Positions 9,501 through 20,425 are shown, counted from the first letter of the stretch. The stretch is 41,349 nucleotides of DNA from Azolla pinnata (GCA_037176905.1 JBBBWG010028877.1:10086-51434); one strand, 5' to 3'. Numbers and translations are program-made. The notes: generated by a model not told the origin, from the letters alone.

Positions 9501-12027
9501 TCCAGAAATGTTTCTCTGTTAATTGGGGACCATTTTGGGAACTGATCTAGAATCCAAGATATGGCGAACCAGATCTCGCAGATCACTGATGTGAGCCAAA
9601 GCCCGTAAGAATCTGATGGGTTGAGAATTCGAAATCTTAAGAAGAAGGCAAGGATAATCAACCGGATTACAATGACAACCCTGTAAGGAGTAAGTCTGGA
9701 AGATGGTATTGGAACCACTCTCGACAACGGCCCTCTCCCATCAGTAGGCCTGGGGAAAAAAGAATTGTTATATATCTCCAGGCTAAATAAACAGAAAAAT
9801 ATTAATGAAGAGGTATGATCCAGAAATGGTACATAGGTGCATCTCCATTCTGCCGGTTATCGTCCATATCTGACCCACCGCCTCCAGTCTGAGTATCTGT
9901 CATGGCCATCTGATTCTTTTCCTGCTTTATCTTCCAGCTTTCAACCCTCTCTTTCCATGCGATGTCACCAAACTCATAAGGACTGAACTCTCGGCTCAAG
10001 TCCAGGCTTCTTGATTCAGCAGAACCTGCAGGCATCAGAATAGGTAGAATTCATTCATGTTTAAGAAACATGATCAATCAGAAGAGGGAGAATGCAATGC
10101 CAATACAAAGATATCACACCAGGTATGCTTCGATCAGTATAAGGTCTCCTTTTTGTCGGAACATGTTCAGGTGAGACACCATCAAGCTCTCCAGAGACCT
10201 ATATCAGCCCAATTTCATCTAAGAATCATGTCCAATCAGGTGTGTTTAAATTTGTCAAATTAGTTTATGTGTATACATGTACTGCATTGGTGAGAAGAGC
10301 GATTTGAGGAGGCTGCTGATTTCTATCAGTGCCATCCACATACTGCACTTGCTGCCGCACTTTCCCTTCTCCTTTCTTGTAATCGAACTCATTTTCTAAA
10401 TCATCAACATCCTCTTCTTCATCATCCCCAACAACTCGCGGACTTCCTGTATCCATAGAACTCAAATAAGAAAATCCAGAAAGGATCCACGTACACTATT
10501 CAACACACATGACACTTGACACTGATCAAAACACGTGACTCTTGATTCCCAGCAAGTCAACGTGTTTCTTGGATTATCTGATCTCGACTCCAAGCAAAAT
10601 ACCATAACTCCTGAGTCTTGACTCCAATCGAGACACTATGTCTTTTTAGTACAAACAACATATTAGATCTCTTGCATCCGAGCAAGATAACATGCCTCTT
10701 GCCTCCCAGCAAGACATTATGCCTCCTGACTACAAAAAAGATTGAACTGATCGAGAAGTATGGGCACGGAGTACCTTGATGACGTTTGTATCTTGTGTTG
10801 CATTGAGGGCAGGCCTGATTTCCATCCTTACGCTCGTACTCATAGCAAGGCCTGCAAACAGGGAAAGCACATTCGTTGCATGCAACGAAGAGGTCACCAT
10901 TTGTTGTCTTTCCCACGTTATCCCCACAGATCTGACATGTCTCACTGCTTGACGGCTGCAATGGCTTCTGCATTCATCACAGGAAACAGAAAATACAAGT
11001 AAGATTTTTATTACAGAGAAACAAATCCCTAAAAAGCAAGTCTTTTTCTTCCACTATACCATCACGAATGAGAAAGACGGGAAGAAAAATAATGAGAAAC
11101 GCGTTTTACTTGTAAAAGACAGAAACATAAACAGTTTTGCAGAGAATCAAGACGACAAGACATACAAAAACAAAGTGAAACGAAAGAACAGAATTCTTGT
11201 TTGCATCATCGATTTTAGAGGCCATTGTACATTCGGTTCAGTGAAACAGATGCATTTTCTTCGACAATGATTGCAAAGGGAAGGGGAAAAGGCAGTGACA
11301 TAGAAGCAGACAGAATTCAAGTCATTGGGATTACAGTATGACGGGAAAAAAGAATGGAGATAGAATAGACGGTGAGGAAAAACAGATAAAATTTCAAATT
11401 AGACGGAGTGCAGGATAGAATGGGAATTAGGTCCTGTCGAACGAACATATCAGAAGCGGTTCTGTTGATTGCAACGAAGAATGTGAAGAAATAGGAGTAG
11501 GTCGTGAAGATCAGAAGTCTTTCCTTGCAGACCACGAAATCAGCAAGGTAATTAGCGGTGACACAGATTGCAAGCATCTGTCTTGAATGCAAGAAGCAAT
11601 GTAAAGAAGGGGGGAGGGGTGGACCGTGAAGATCCGAAAGCATTTGTGGATTTTCAAACAAGGACGGAGTGTGTCCGTAACTTTGCTTCATGTGCCAAGA
11701 AATGCACAGATCGCACTCGATCCTTCTGGCGTGATGGCAAACACAATCCAAACGAAACAGATCGAGATGAATCCGATCAGTTCCAGCAGGGAGAAAGATC
11801 GAACGGACATTTGATCTTGCAAGGCACGAAAACAAAAACGAGGACGTACGGCGGGAAGCAATTTTTCATGGTCGGACATCACAAATGCCAGGGGGGAGCG
11901 ATGGACTAAACGAAGGCAGGATTTCCGCGTGTTGAGCGTGCAAACATACCGGATTCGATTCGGAACCGATGACGACGAGCTGGTTCGCCTTGTAGGAGCC
12001 AGCAACGAGGCCCGCATTGGCTTCCAT
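6578..12027 (-). CDS. CesA: cellulose synthase catalytic subunit (CesA), complete
   Basis: Exons in transcript order: 12027-11950, 10967-10775, 10446-10283, 10198-10120, 10025-9833, 9749-9486, 9403-9058, 8968-8831, 8746-8621, 8525-8313, 8238-7986, 7902-7703, 7603-7253, 7159-6578. All 14 join in frame (3180 nt, 1059 residues), the usual CesA size. The protein polymerises UDP-glucose into beta-1,4-glucan in plasma-membrane rosettes. Visible parts: a RING-type zinc finger with Cys 37, 40, 56, 59, 64, 67, 79 and 82; two membrane helices at about 258-305; catalytic DDG at 377-379, DCD at 544-546, TED at 758-760 and QVLRW at 798-802; a variable basic class-specific region at about 630-685; further C-terminal membrane helices; and a C-terminal end in Cys (ECMENC). 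The start [13 protein letters not shown] is the conserved CesA N-terminus. [10 protein letters not shown] resembles the CesA3/4/7/8 side of the family, but seed-free plant CesAs do not map one-to-one onto seed-plant classes. Confidence 0.97.
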
Positions 12028-12740
12028 GGTGTCGGCGGGAGACGGCGGCGGGGGATAAGGTCAGGGTCAGGTCATACAGAGAGACGGGGGGGAAGAGGAG
12101 TCCCCCGAACGCAGCGGCGCCGCCGAGAGAGCTCTCGGTTCTATATCACGATCGCTCCGATCCGCTCCGCCGTCTCGCTCTCTCGTCCTCTCTTAAGACT
12201 CTTCTCTTCTCTTCTCGCTTCTCTCTGTCGAATGCAGATGCGGATGCAGACGCGGATGCAGGAGCAGACGCTATTCCTCTGCGGAGAACAACAGGAGCGA
12301 GCGAGATCTGGGGGGGGGAGAAGGAGGCGATGGAGACGAAGAAGCAGAAGGAGGAGGAGAAGATGGGAAAGAAGAAGAGCTCGGTTGCGCCATCGCTGTC
12401 TGGGCCCAGGAAGAAGACGACGACCGGACACCGGCACGGTAACCGGCCGCGCCGGTCACTTCTCTTCCGCGACAGCGATGACAGCGACCGGCTCTCTTCC
12501 ATTGCTTTAAAAAAATAAATAAATAAATACAGGGGAAATACTTATTATTTTATAAAAAACACAAAATTAATCTGGAAAAGAAGGAAAAAAAGGGGGGGAG
12601 AATATTACCCAGAAAAAGAAAAAAAGATAAGCCTCACAGAAATTGCACCATTGCAATTTTTCTGACGGACCCGCTAAACGTTCCTTTAATCCAACGTTGA
12701 ATTGATTTTTTATCCTAATCGGATCCTTCTGGCCCGTTCG
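12028..12740 (-). promoter_or_regulatory. CesA upstream region and probable 5' leader
   Basis: Read on the minus strand, the 500 bases before the CesA ATG are purine-rich: a GAGA-type run at about 12175-12235 and GGA/GAA tracts at 12310-12370 on the opposite strand. A GATATAG stretch near 12140 and a TATAAAA on the minus strand at 12548-12554 are the only TATA-like candidates. Neither is well placed enough to choose. Arginine- or serine-rich open frames in both directions here follow from the base composition and are not believed to be genes. Confidence 0.4.
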
Positions 12741-12798
12741 ATTGAATCGATTGATTGATTTTGGTGCTGATCGGATGAATCGATGAATCGATCAGTGG

Positions 12799-13345
12799 GC
12801 TAATTTTGGTGTTGATCGATCGATCAGTTCTGTGCTTGCTATGCTGAGAATGAAGGTGATTGATGGGTTAATTTTGGTGTTGATCGATCGATCAATTCTG
12901 TGCTAGCTGTGCTGAGAACGAAGGTGATTGATGATGGGTTAATTTTGGTGTTGATCGATCGATTAATTCTGTGCTAGCTGTGTTGAGAATGAAGGTGATT
13001 GATGATGGGTTAATTTTGGTGTTGATCGATCGATCAATTCTGTGCTAGTTGTGCTGAGAACGAAGGTGATTGATGATGGGTTAATTTTGGTGTTGATCAA
13101 TTGATCAATTTTGGGCTAGCTATGCTGAGAATGAAGGTGATTGATGATGGGTTAATTTTGGTGTTGATCGATCGATTAATTCTGTGCTAGCTACGCTGAG
13201 AATGAAGGTGATTGAGGGGGTTAATTTTGGTGTTGATCGATTGATCAATTCTATGCTAGCTGTGCTGAGAATGAAGGTGATTGAGGGGTTAATTTTGGTG
13301 TTGACCGATTGATTAACTATGTGCTAGCTGTGCTGAGAATGATTT
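12799..13345. repeat. tandem array, eight copies of a 68-71-bp unit
   Basis: The landmark TAATTTTGGTGTTGA (GTTGACC in the last copy) starts at 12801, 12869, 12940, 13011, 13082, 13153, 13222 and 13290, giving spacings of 68, 71, 71, 71, 71, 69 and 68. Each unit then has a palindromic TTGATCGATCGATCAA-like core, a GCTAGC-like palindrome and GCTGAGAATGAAGGTGATTG. Length changes come mostly from the GATGATGGG segment before the landmark. Copies differ at several sites, so the array is not brand new. No open frame spans it and there are no unique spacers, so it is not CRISPR-like. Confidence 0.95.
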
Positions 13346-14160
13346 GATTTGGTGCTAATCAATTCTAAGTATTAATCACAACAAAAAACTCAGTTCTAAG
13401 TATTAAGTACTAATCAATTCTAAGTATTCATCAATTCTAAGTATTAAGTATTAAGTATCGAACACGCGTGTCCAATGTCCAGATATATTTATTATGGGAA
13501 AGATTACCAAAACAAATGCAGAACCGAATTATAAATTACATTTTGACACGTACCAAAAACTGGAAATTAGAGAATCAACGCCTGGTTTGGAAAAACCGAT
13601 GCTCAATTAATCGGTCATAAACATCGAATCGATTCGTTGCCAGCCAACTTAACATCGATTGATCGACGCTCGATTCATCGATCGACACCACCAAATTAGC
13701 GCATTAATCAACCAATCGGATTCTAAAACTCCCAACTTTTTGCTGTCAGTCGAATATAGTAAGGGAATCGATTAGGATCGTGTCGATGGAAAGGGATTAA
13801 GAAATAAAACCAATTAATATTCTTAACGGGAATTAATTGGGTGTTAATTGGAGATCAAAGCAAGCGCTAAAACGTAATTTATAAAATTGGCAGGCGTTTT
13901 ATTCTTGGCAAATTCTCCCTATATTTATTTATTTATTTACTTATGTAGTTGTTTATAATTATTTTAATTCGAACCACTTTTTTCTCGCCATTTTTTCTTT
14001 GTTTTCTTTTTCCATTTTCTTTTTATTTATTTGGGCCAGCGCCGTTTCACACTGCGACTCGTCGTTTGTCCGGACATTTTATCGTTATTTTTCTCAAGAG
14101 AAATATCCTTTGTAGTAGTAAAATGTTCAGGACACTTTGACAGCTTCAGGAATTAAACAA
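13346..14160. other. AT-rich spacer with short AAGTATTAA and ATCGAT repeats
   Basis: At 13365-13460 a short motif, AATTCTAAGTATTAA, recurs about four times, apparently an extension of the array's edge. From about 13600 to 13700 the motif ATCGAT recurs several times in both orientations. The rest, to about 14150, is AT-rich with no gene, RNA gene or element that I can support. Confidence 0.6.
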
Positions 14161-14169
14161 GTTGCGTAT

Positions 14170-14400
14170 CCTGAAGAATTAATCGCGGCTCGTGATCGCT
14201 GATGATCCCATCTGGAAGACCGTAATGCTCGAATCTCTCTCGCGCTAATCGAGATTTATCGTTTCTAGACTTACGACGAGTTTCTGCGTATGGGAAGAGC
14301 ACGCAATGTCTTTGTGCAGCGACTGAGAATGGCCAGAATTGCACGAGGATATCGATCTGCATGGGTGTCATAGACATGTAGAGCATTAGCAAAGGAGAGT
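14170..14400 (-). mobile_element. Ty3/Gypsy-type LTR retrotransposon fossil (integrase fragment)
   Basis: The minus strand at about 14180-14260 encodes a stretch typical of the integrase core of Ty3/Gypsy elements (HYGLPDGIISDHEPRL; consensus hGLP-x-x-I-SDR-x-P-R-F). Only a small piece of pol is visible. No LTRs, gag, reverse transcriptase or RNase H could be found next to it, so this is an old, broken remnant. The rest of the surrounding 14.0-15.2 kb may derive from the same element but shows no recognisable motif. Confidence 0.6.
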
Positions 14401-15340
14401 AAAGTTAGGTCGAGAGGCAAAATATATCGAGAGACGAGTGAGTAACCAAAAGTTGAACTTATGATTTTATAGCTGGTATTGTTCGTCTTGATTCGGATTA
14501 AAGTAAACCCTACTATGTACGCCTAAACTTTGCTCGTAAAGAATCTTTCGGAAGAGTCGTGCAAAAGCTTCTAGGAAGCTTCTGGAGCTTTCTGAAAGTT
14601 CCTAACACCTTTCTACGTGTGTTCCCTTGAGCCTATTGTCGATCATTTCAGCGTTAGATTTTGGGGATCATGATAAACAATTGTCGCAACCGAAGCTTGC
14701 AGATAACACAACGGCTTGAAAGATGAAAAGAAAATAAGAGAACACGAAGGCTAAAACTTATATTGTAAAGAAACTTAGTGTACAAGAGCGTTGAATATTG
14801 ATGGTAAACCAAAATGATTCAGTACTAAAGATACCTAACTATTTACTAATCCATGTTTCACATAACCTGCCATGTGGCTATTATGTATGATTGTCATGTG
14901 GCTTACATGTACGGTTATCACTAGGTAGCTCTGATAACTTACGATTACAATAGATATCACAAGTCATTTTGAACGGGTCTCTCATTTAAGATATGATTTA
15001 CTCTTATAACATAAAACTTATTAGAGTATCTTTTATATGCAGCCATTTCGTATTGACACTCATGATAACGAAAATTTCTCGAGGAAAGATTTTGAAGAAG
15101 TGACACGATTAAATGCTCAAAGGAATTATCGGATGCCAAGAGCTCTTTGTCATCATCGATTGCATGATTTATCCGTACCACTTAAGATTTCCTCAATGGA
15201 AACACCAATTGGATGTCTAAGCACTCATTAACGTAACCAAAGATGTGCTTGGGTGTGCAATCGCAAGCCAAATATTCTAAGCGTTTCCTCATAAAGTTTG
15301 ACGAGTCGACAATATATGTTTCCTGATTGGTTGGCAACAT
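14401..15340. other. spacer without recognisable genes
   Basis: Open frames here are short and match no family I know, on either strand. It may be the decayed flank of the retroelement fragment to its left, but I see no direct support for that. Confidence 0.5.
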
Positions 15341-15352
15341 GCTTGTTTGGCA

Positions 15353-15565
15353 TCCACCTCGGAATTTGCTTAGATCGTTGGAGCATAACGACAACATTGA
15401 GGTATATGTTTGGTACAAGCACGAATGAGCAAACCCCCCTTTAGATTCAAGCAAAGTCGATTTGTTGTCCACCTCAGAATCTACTTACAGAACTGTTTGG
15501 GGCATAACATCGGACGATCAGTTCGATCGGCCGGTGTCGGTACATGCACGAATCGGCAGAACCAT
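15353..15565. repeat. imperfect direct duplication, period about 115-127 bp
   Basis: TCCACCTCGGAATTTGCTTAGA at 15353 is echoed by TCCACCTCAGAATCTACTTACA at 15468, each followed by a GTTGGAGCATAAC-like block. GTACAAGCACGAATGAGC at 15413 is echoed by GTACATGCACGAATCGGC at 15540. The offset grows from 115 to 127, which implies an insertion in the second copy. Divergence is considerable, so the duplication is old. Confidence 0.6.
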
Positions 15566-15847
15566 GATCCGTCCTCTACCGAAAACAGCTGCCGCAGGTT
15601 ACAAAATCGGTCGAGAACCATCGGACCGCAAATAACGCTGCATGCAGAGAGAAGCGAGATTAGCAGAACCGTAGAACGGCCCGGCGGACTGAAGCTTGGA
15701 AATCTTCGTTACTGCTCCATCCCCAGAATCCTGCCCGAAATCCGTCACAGGCAGACAGGAGGGATCGCTGCGCCGAATGCAACCTGGAAAAGAAGAAGAA
15801 TCGGAAGCATGATCCATATCCTCCGGATTCGAGCAAAAGAACAGCTG

Positions 15848-16017
15848 ATGCACCGTTATATATGTATATATATATATATACGGAATCGGGCCGAAACCAT
15901 CTCAACCGTAACAGCAGCGATTACATGCACACACCGTTATATATGTATATATATATATATATATACGGAATCGGGCCGAAACCGTCTCAACCGTAACAGC
16001 AGCGATTACATGCACAG
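15848..16017. repeat. two copies of an 81-bp unit carrying a (TA)n run
   Basis: CACCGTTATATATGTATATA starts at 15851 and again at 15932. Each copy continues through a (TA)n run into CGGAATCGGGCCGAAACC, then TCTCAACCGTAACAGCAGC and GATTACATGCACA. The copies are almost identical except for the length of the TA run and one C/T change, so the duplication is recent. It sits about 1 kb upstream of the VPS60 start. Confidence 0.92.
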
Positions 16018-16235
16018 AAGGCGAGATCATCCAAAACACCTGAGACTTGCTCCTTGAAAGGGAAAATTCCATGACAAAAAACACATATGAGAGTTTGTAT
16101 TGTACTGTATTCTACTGTATTCTACTGTATTTGTAGCCCTAGTCTTTTGTCTTTCTGAAGAAGCCCGCGATCTAAGCACAGTTTGTTCTGTGCGTGCGTG
16201 TGAACCGCCGCCATCTCCACACACCTCCAAAAATA

Positions 16236-16735
16236 TGAACGTTACGGCAGAAGAAGCAGAAGAAGCAGAAGACGCAGAAGACGCAGAAGAAGCGGAAGGA
16301 GAAGCGGAAGGAGCGGAGGAGGAGGAGGAGGAGGAGGAAGAAGCAGCGCCGCACAGGAAGCCCGCAGCCATAGCCGCCGCCGCCGCCGCAGCAGCAGCAG
16401 AAGAAGAAGGAGAAGAAGAAGCGGAAGCTGAAGAAGAAGGAGAAGAAGCAGAGGTCCAGGGGAAGTAGGAGCCAGATTTGAAGCAACAGCGGGCGAAGAA
16501 GACGGCGAAGAAGACGAAGAAGGAGAGGAAGGAAGCAGAAGAAGCAGGAGCAACAGCAGAAGAAGCGGAGCCCCAGGGGAAGTAGGAGGCAGATTTGAAG
16601 CAGCAGCAGCAGCAGCAGAAGAAGCAGAAGAAGAAGACGAAGAAGACGAAGAAGAAGAAGAAGACGAAGAAGAAGGAGGAGGAGGAGGAGGAGAAGAAGA
16701 AGAAGAAGAAGAAGAAGAAGTGGAGCAGGAGAGGA
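16236..16735. repeat. 500-bp GAA/GCA/GAG trinucleotide purine tract
   Basis: The + strand is almost wholly purine with interspersed C: runs of GAAGCA, GAAGAC, GAG, GCC and GAA. The trinucleotide period keeps frames open on both strands, giving Glu/Ala-rich translations on + and Leu/Ser/Phe-rich ones on -. These are composition effects. The tract ends about 250 bases before the VPS60 ATG and probably lies in its promoter or leader. Confidence 0.9.
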
Positions 16736-16982
16736 ATCGGCCTTTCTCCCCCCCCCCCGATCACAGCGATCAGAGGTCTGGAAGCTTCGCCACCGCTCAT
16801 CTCCATTTTCCATTTCCCGTTTCTGCCATTCGTTTCCTTCTTCGCTCGGTTCTCCCTTCCTGCTTCCCCCGTTCGTGGTGGTTTCCCCTCCCCTCTCGGT
16901 TCCTTTTCCACACCCTTCCCTCTTTCTCCATCGCCGGTTTTCGTGCTCTTCGCCGCACCTGTCCCGTTGTCTTTCTTGCCCG

Positions 16983-19314
16983 ATGGCGACGGCCATGAAG
17001 AAGATCTTCGGCTTCAAGAAGAAGAAGGATAAGACACCCCCCGTCACTCTGGAAGAAGCCACAGAAAAGGTGAGTCTGCTAGAGGGAGAGTCCTTCTGCA
17101 TTGCTTTCTTCTTGCCTCTATGGAAATCAAGCGGTGATTGCAAAGCTTTCTCGCCCATTGCGGGTCGTTGAGATCAAGCAGAAATGCTGGCTATACCCTG
17201 CTCACATTGCCTACCTTTCTTTGCATTACTCCTCTGACTGTATTAGTGAATGTTTTGTTCCGTCTTGAATCCATGGCGATGGATATGTTCTTACAGCATA
17301 ACATACAATGATGCTCTTGGCAGAACACAGAAGATTCTCTTCCTATTTTTCTTATGGCTTGGTGGGGTAAGGTAGACGCAGTGTTGATTTCATGTTTAGA
17401 TGTAAGCAAGTGAAGACTGATTGAATCACTTCGTGAATGTTTAAGATCAATAAGCGAGGAGATGTTACCGATGAGAAGATCAAGAAGCTAGATGCAGAAC
17501 TTCTGCTGTTCAAAGAATACATCGACAAAACAAGGCCTGGGCCTGCACAGGACGCTCTGAAAGCTCGGGCCTTGAGAGTCCTGAAGCAGAAGAAGATGTA
17601 AGGGACCTTTGATTGAAGAGGATACAAACGAAGAAGAAATTCTGTTGCTTGATACGGTTCTTACTTGCTTCTGTGTTCTGGATTTGCTTCATGCCCAGGT
17701 ATGAGGCTCAAAGGGACATGCTTTACAATCAAAGCTTCAAGCTTGAGCGTGTTTCTTTTGCTACCGAAGGCATTAAAGACGCTCGAGAGACGGTAATCTA
17801 TTGTCATTTGCAGCCTTGGATTTGTGAAAAAGGATCGTGCATCACATCTGCTTTTTGTAAATCTGATGATAAGGTTTCACGTCCTGACGATCTTCTTTTT
17901 GTGCCTTTATTGGTGGGGAGCTAAAGCTACGGATTTGTGTCAAAGCAGGGATGTCTTTCATCCCTGCTATTTTTTAGCTCGAGGAAAATCCATCTTATCT
18001 GCTTTCATTCATAATTCATAACCTGGGTTACGGATTTGTACTTACCTGCTTTTTTTCTGCCACTGGTTATGGTTTTTATGTACTGATGATCTTCTTCTTC
18101 TGGTGGACTTGATTTTGTGGGGGTTGTTGGACAGTTGGCTGCTATGAAGGCAGGCAGCAAAGACCTCAAAGTAACCATGAAAGCTCTAAAGATCGATGAA
18201 GTTGATGTGAGTATAGGATGTGTGTGTTTTGTCTTTTTCCTCAACGCATCGTTTTCATGTTGGTGCAAACCAGGTTCATTTCGTGGACTACTCTTCTCAT
18301 CCCAGTGCTTTTATCTGCAGAAACTGCAAGATGTGATATCAGATATCGTGGAGGAAAGTAATGAGGTGCAGGATTCATTGCTGCAAAGCCAGACTGTTCC
18401 CGATCAGCTCGATGAAGACGATCTATTTGGAGGTGGGATTAAACAACTAACTGGTTGTGGATTTTAACATGTATTAACAACTGATGATGCATAAGACCCG
18501 AAGTAATGATCAGCAATTATTTGGAAATTAGGTGGACTCTAGCTGATTGCAGTAGGTACTGTTTCTAACAGATATTAACAGAGGACCTAATGGGAAAAAC
18601 GAGTCTATGTGGACTCTTGAAAAGGATTAGGAATTATGTGAAAAATACCACAGAATGATACGAAAAAACACTTCTGAGAACGTGGACGAATATGTGAATT
18701 ACACCATGTGCACACATGAATTATATTGGAGAGCATGTGAAAAGCACCAGGAACTAATAAAAAAACAGTGGAAACTATGCGAAAATACTGAAAAGCTTGC
18801 AGAAATGATGTGATTTAAGTGAAGTAAGGGCACATTTTGTTGTGTCAACATATTCAGATTCGTTTTGTGCAGGAATGAAAATCAAATTATGGAAAGAGAA
18901 GAGACCCCATGCAAATGCCTGCAGTGAAGTGTATGGGTCTTTGCGCCATGCTAATCTTTTTCTTTTCTTTTATTTTTTCTGTCTGCAGAGCTAGATGAAC
19001 TTGAGCAGAGCAAGAAGACAATGAATCGGGCTGAAATACAAAATGTTCTCCAACAAGAGAGTGCCAAGGAATTTGAGCATTCGGAACATCGACCGCAGCA
19101 AGAGGTGGGCATGATGAAAGCTGGGGAAGCTGAAGAAGCTCCCGAGGTTAGATTACGATGCTTCTTGTGTTTTTCTTCCTTGAATGACATCCATAGCAGG
19201 GGAAGATGTGTGGTAAGAGGTGCAGTTTTAATTTGTTTTTTTTGTTACATGCAGGCTGCTTCGGATGAACCTAGCCTCCCGCCACTTCTCCCCAGATCAT
19301 CCATTCAAACATAG
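16983..19314 (+). CDS. VPS60: ESCRT-III subunit VPS60 (CHMP5 family)
   Basis: Exons 16983-17069, 17446-17597, 17699-17792, 18135-18206, 18321-18432, 18989-19146 and 19255-19314 join in frame (735 nt, 244 residues, stop TAG). VPS60/CHMP5 is an accessory ESCRT-III protein that binds LIP5/Vta1 and promotes VPS4 ATPase action at multivesicular endosomes. The plant VPS60 signature is clear: INKRGD (30-35), KKLDAEL, TRPGPA, KARALRVLKQKKMYE, QRDMLYNQSF, LDEDDLFGELDELE, and a C-terminal LPPLLPRSS that matches the end of Arabidopsis VPS60. The N-terminal helix is strongly basic (KKIFGFKKKKDK), as expected for membrane binding. The first ATG adds four residues (MATA) before MKKIFGF, which is where other VPS60 proteins begin; either ATG could be used. 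The segment after the acidic LDEDDL region is divergent. The VPS32/SNF7 call was considered, but the motifs fit VPS60 better. Confidence 0.93.
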
Positions 19315-19450
19315 CTTGTGGAGTTTTTTGTTAACATCATGTGGAAGTCTTCAAGGGCTTTATTGTGCCCCCTAGTATATGTATATGTGTATGTAGATGA
19401 CAGTGAATCTATTCTTATTTTTGATGATGTCCTGATGATAGTTTTGGTTC

Positions 19451-19456
19451 AATAAA
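19451..19456 (+). terminator. possible polyadenylation signal of VPS60
   Basis: AATAAA lies 137 bases after the VPS60 stop codon. It is supported by position only. Confidence 0.45.
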
Positions 19457-20174
19457 TCCATCAATTTGGCCAGTTCATGATTGGAATGAGCATACCTCTC
19501 TTTGTTTGTTGTCAATTGCTTCCTATTTATTTGATCGTTCTTCTTTTGGTAAACAAGGAGAACCCAATGCAGTTGTTGCTCTTTGTTTGCTTCACAATGC
19601 CCTGCATGGCATATCATTGTGTTTCTTGCATTTCTTTGTGGATGCATTTTATTCGAAGGATAGCATACACTCGAGCACAACTAAAAGGATGAGTGTGGAA
19701 TCTATAAGATATATTTCAACAATCAGCTATATTATATCGATGGTGCGGAGTAGAGACGAGGAAAATCTTAATAACAAGATTCTACCCTCATTGGACCATT
19801 GGGCAGGTGATCTTGATTCATCGATGAATTAATGAAGAGGCCGCATCTAGAACTAGAGCAGTCACTTGCTCTAAGAAGATCGATCTTTGGTTGGGAAATT
19901 GATAGCAAAACACGACTAAGTTCATCCATTCCAAGCTCGTCTCCTGAAGCTCGGAAAAGGTCACACTTGGCTTCGATGTTCTCGCAGAGGCAATTGATCG
20001 GGAGCAGTTTGCACTGCTTGCTATTTCTAGCATCGTGTTGAGCGTGAAGCCATCGATTCGAACCTTTTGGACTGTTGTTTTTTTTTTCTTCTCTCTTTAA
20101 TCACCGATGAATCGAAATAGATCTGTTTGTACGTGATTCACGAAATAGCCGAGGGATAAACCGCCAGCGGAAGG
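19457..20174. other. spacer between VPS60 and the upstream arrays of DNA-PKcs
   Basis: Short open frames at 19477-19692 (+), 19506-19832 (+) and 19818-20033 (-) match no family I recognise. The GATTCGAACC at about 20047 resembles a tRNA B box, but no tRNA fold surrounds it. Nothing else is supported. Confidence 0.5.
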
Positions 20175-20425
20175 ATAACCAATAACTAACCTTTCGAGCC
20201 CAAAACAGAATCCAAATTGAAATTGTTGAAATTTGGACAACCGATAACTAACCTTTCAAGCCCAAAACAGAATCCAAATTGAAATTGTTGAAATTTGGAC
20301 AACCGACAACGAACCTTTCAAGCCCAAAACAAAATCCAAATTGAAATTGCTGAAATTGTTAAAATGGTTGAAATTGTTGAAATGGTTGAAATTGTTGAAA
20401 TTGTTGAAATTTGGACAGCCCAAAT
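20175..20425. repeat. tandem array, three 62-bp units ending in a (GTTGAAAT)n expansion
   Basis: CTTTCGAGCCCAAAACAGAA or a close variant starts at 20191, 20253 and 20315, exactly 62 bases apart. Each is followed by TCCAAATTGAAATTG. The third unit dissolves into short GTTGAAAT/GGTTGAAAT repeats before TTTGGACAGCCC. The units are nearly identical, so the expansion is recent. Confidence 0.93.

Noticed and set aside
11929-12518. Arg-rich and Ser-rich open frames on both strands around the CesA start
   Set aside because: They overlap CesA exon 1 and its GA-rich leader, and base composition explains them.
12799-13345. CRISPR-like appearance of regular repeats
   Set aside because: The whole unit is repeated and there are no unique spacers. 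The host is eukaryotic.
16100-16468. Glu/Ala-rich open frame on the plus strand
   Set aside because: It is a translation of GAAGCA repeats with no conserved part; probably VPS60 upstream sequence.
16027-17158. Two long open frames on the minus strand (294 and 328 codons) rich in Leu, Ser and Phe
   Set aside because: They exist only because the trinucleotide purine tract has no stops on the opposite strand. They are low complexity, match no domain and overlap VPS60 exon 1.
16983-19314. First reading of the ESCRT-III gene as VPS32/SNF7
   Set aside because: INKRGD, RPGPA, QRDMLYNQ and the LPPLLPRSS end are VPS60/CHMP5 features; the SNF7-type C-terminus is absent.
19420-19445. TGATGATG motifs resembling a C box of a C/D snoRNA (also near 18085 and 24482)
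   Set aside because: No paired D box or terminal stem at snoRNA distance was found.
20030-20065. tRNA B-box-like GATTCGAACC
   Set aside because: No matching A box or cloverleaf can be drawn around it at the right spacing.
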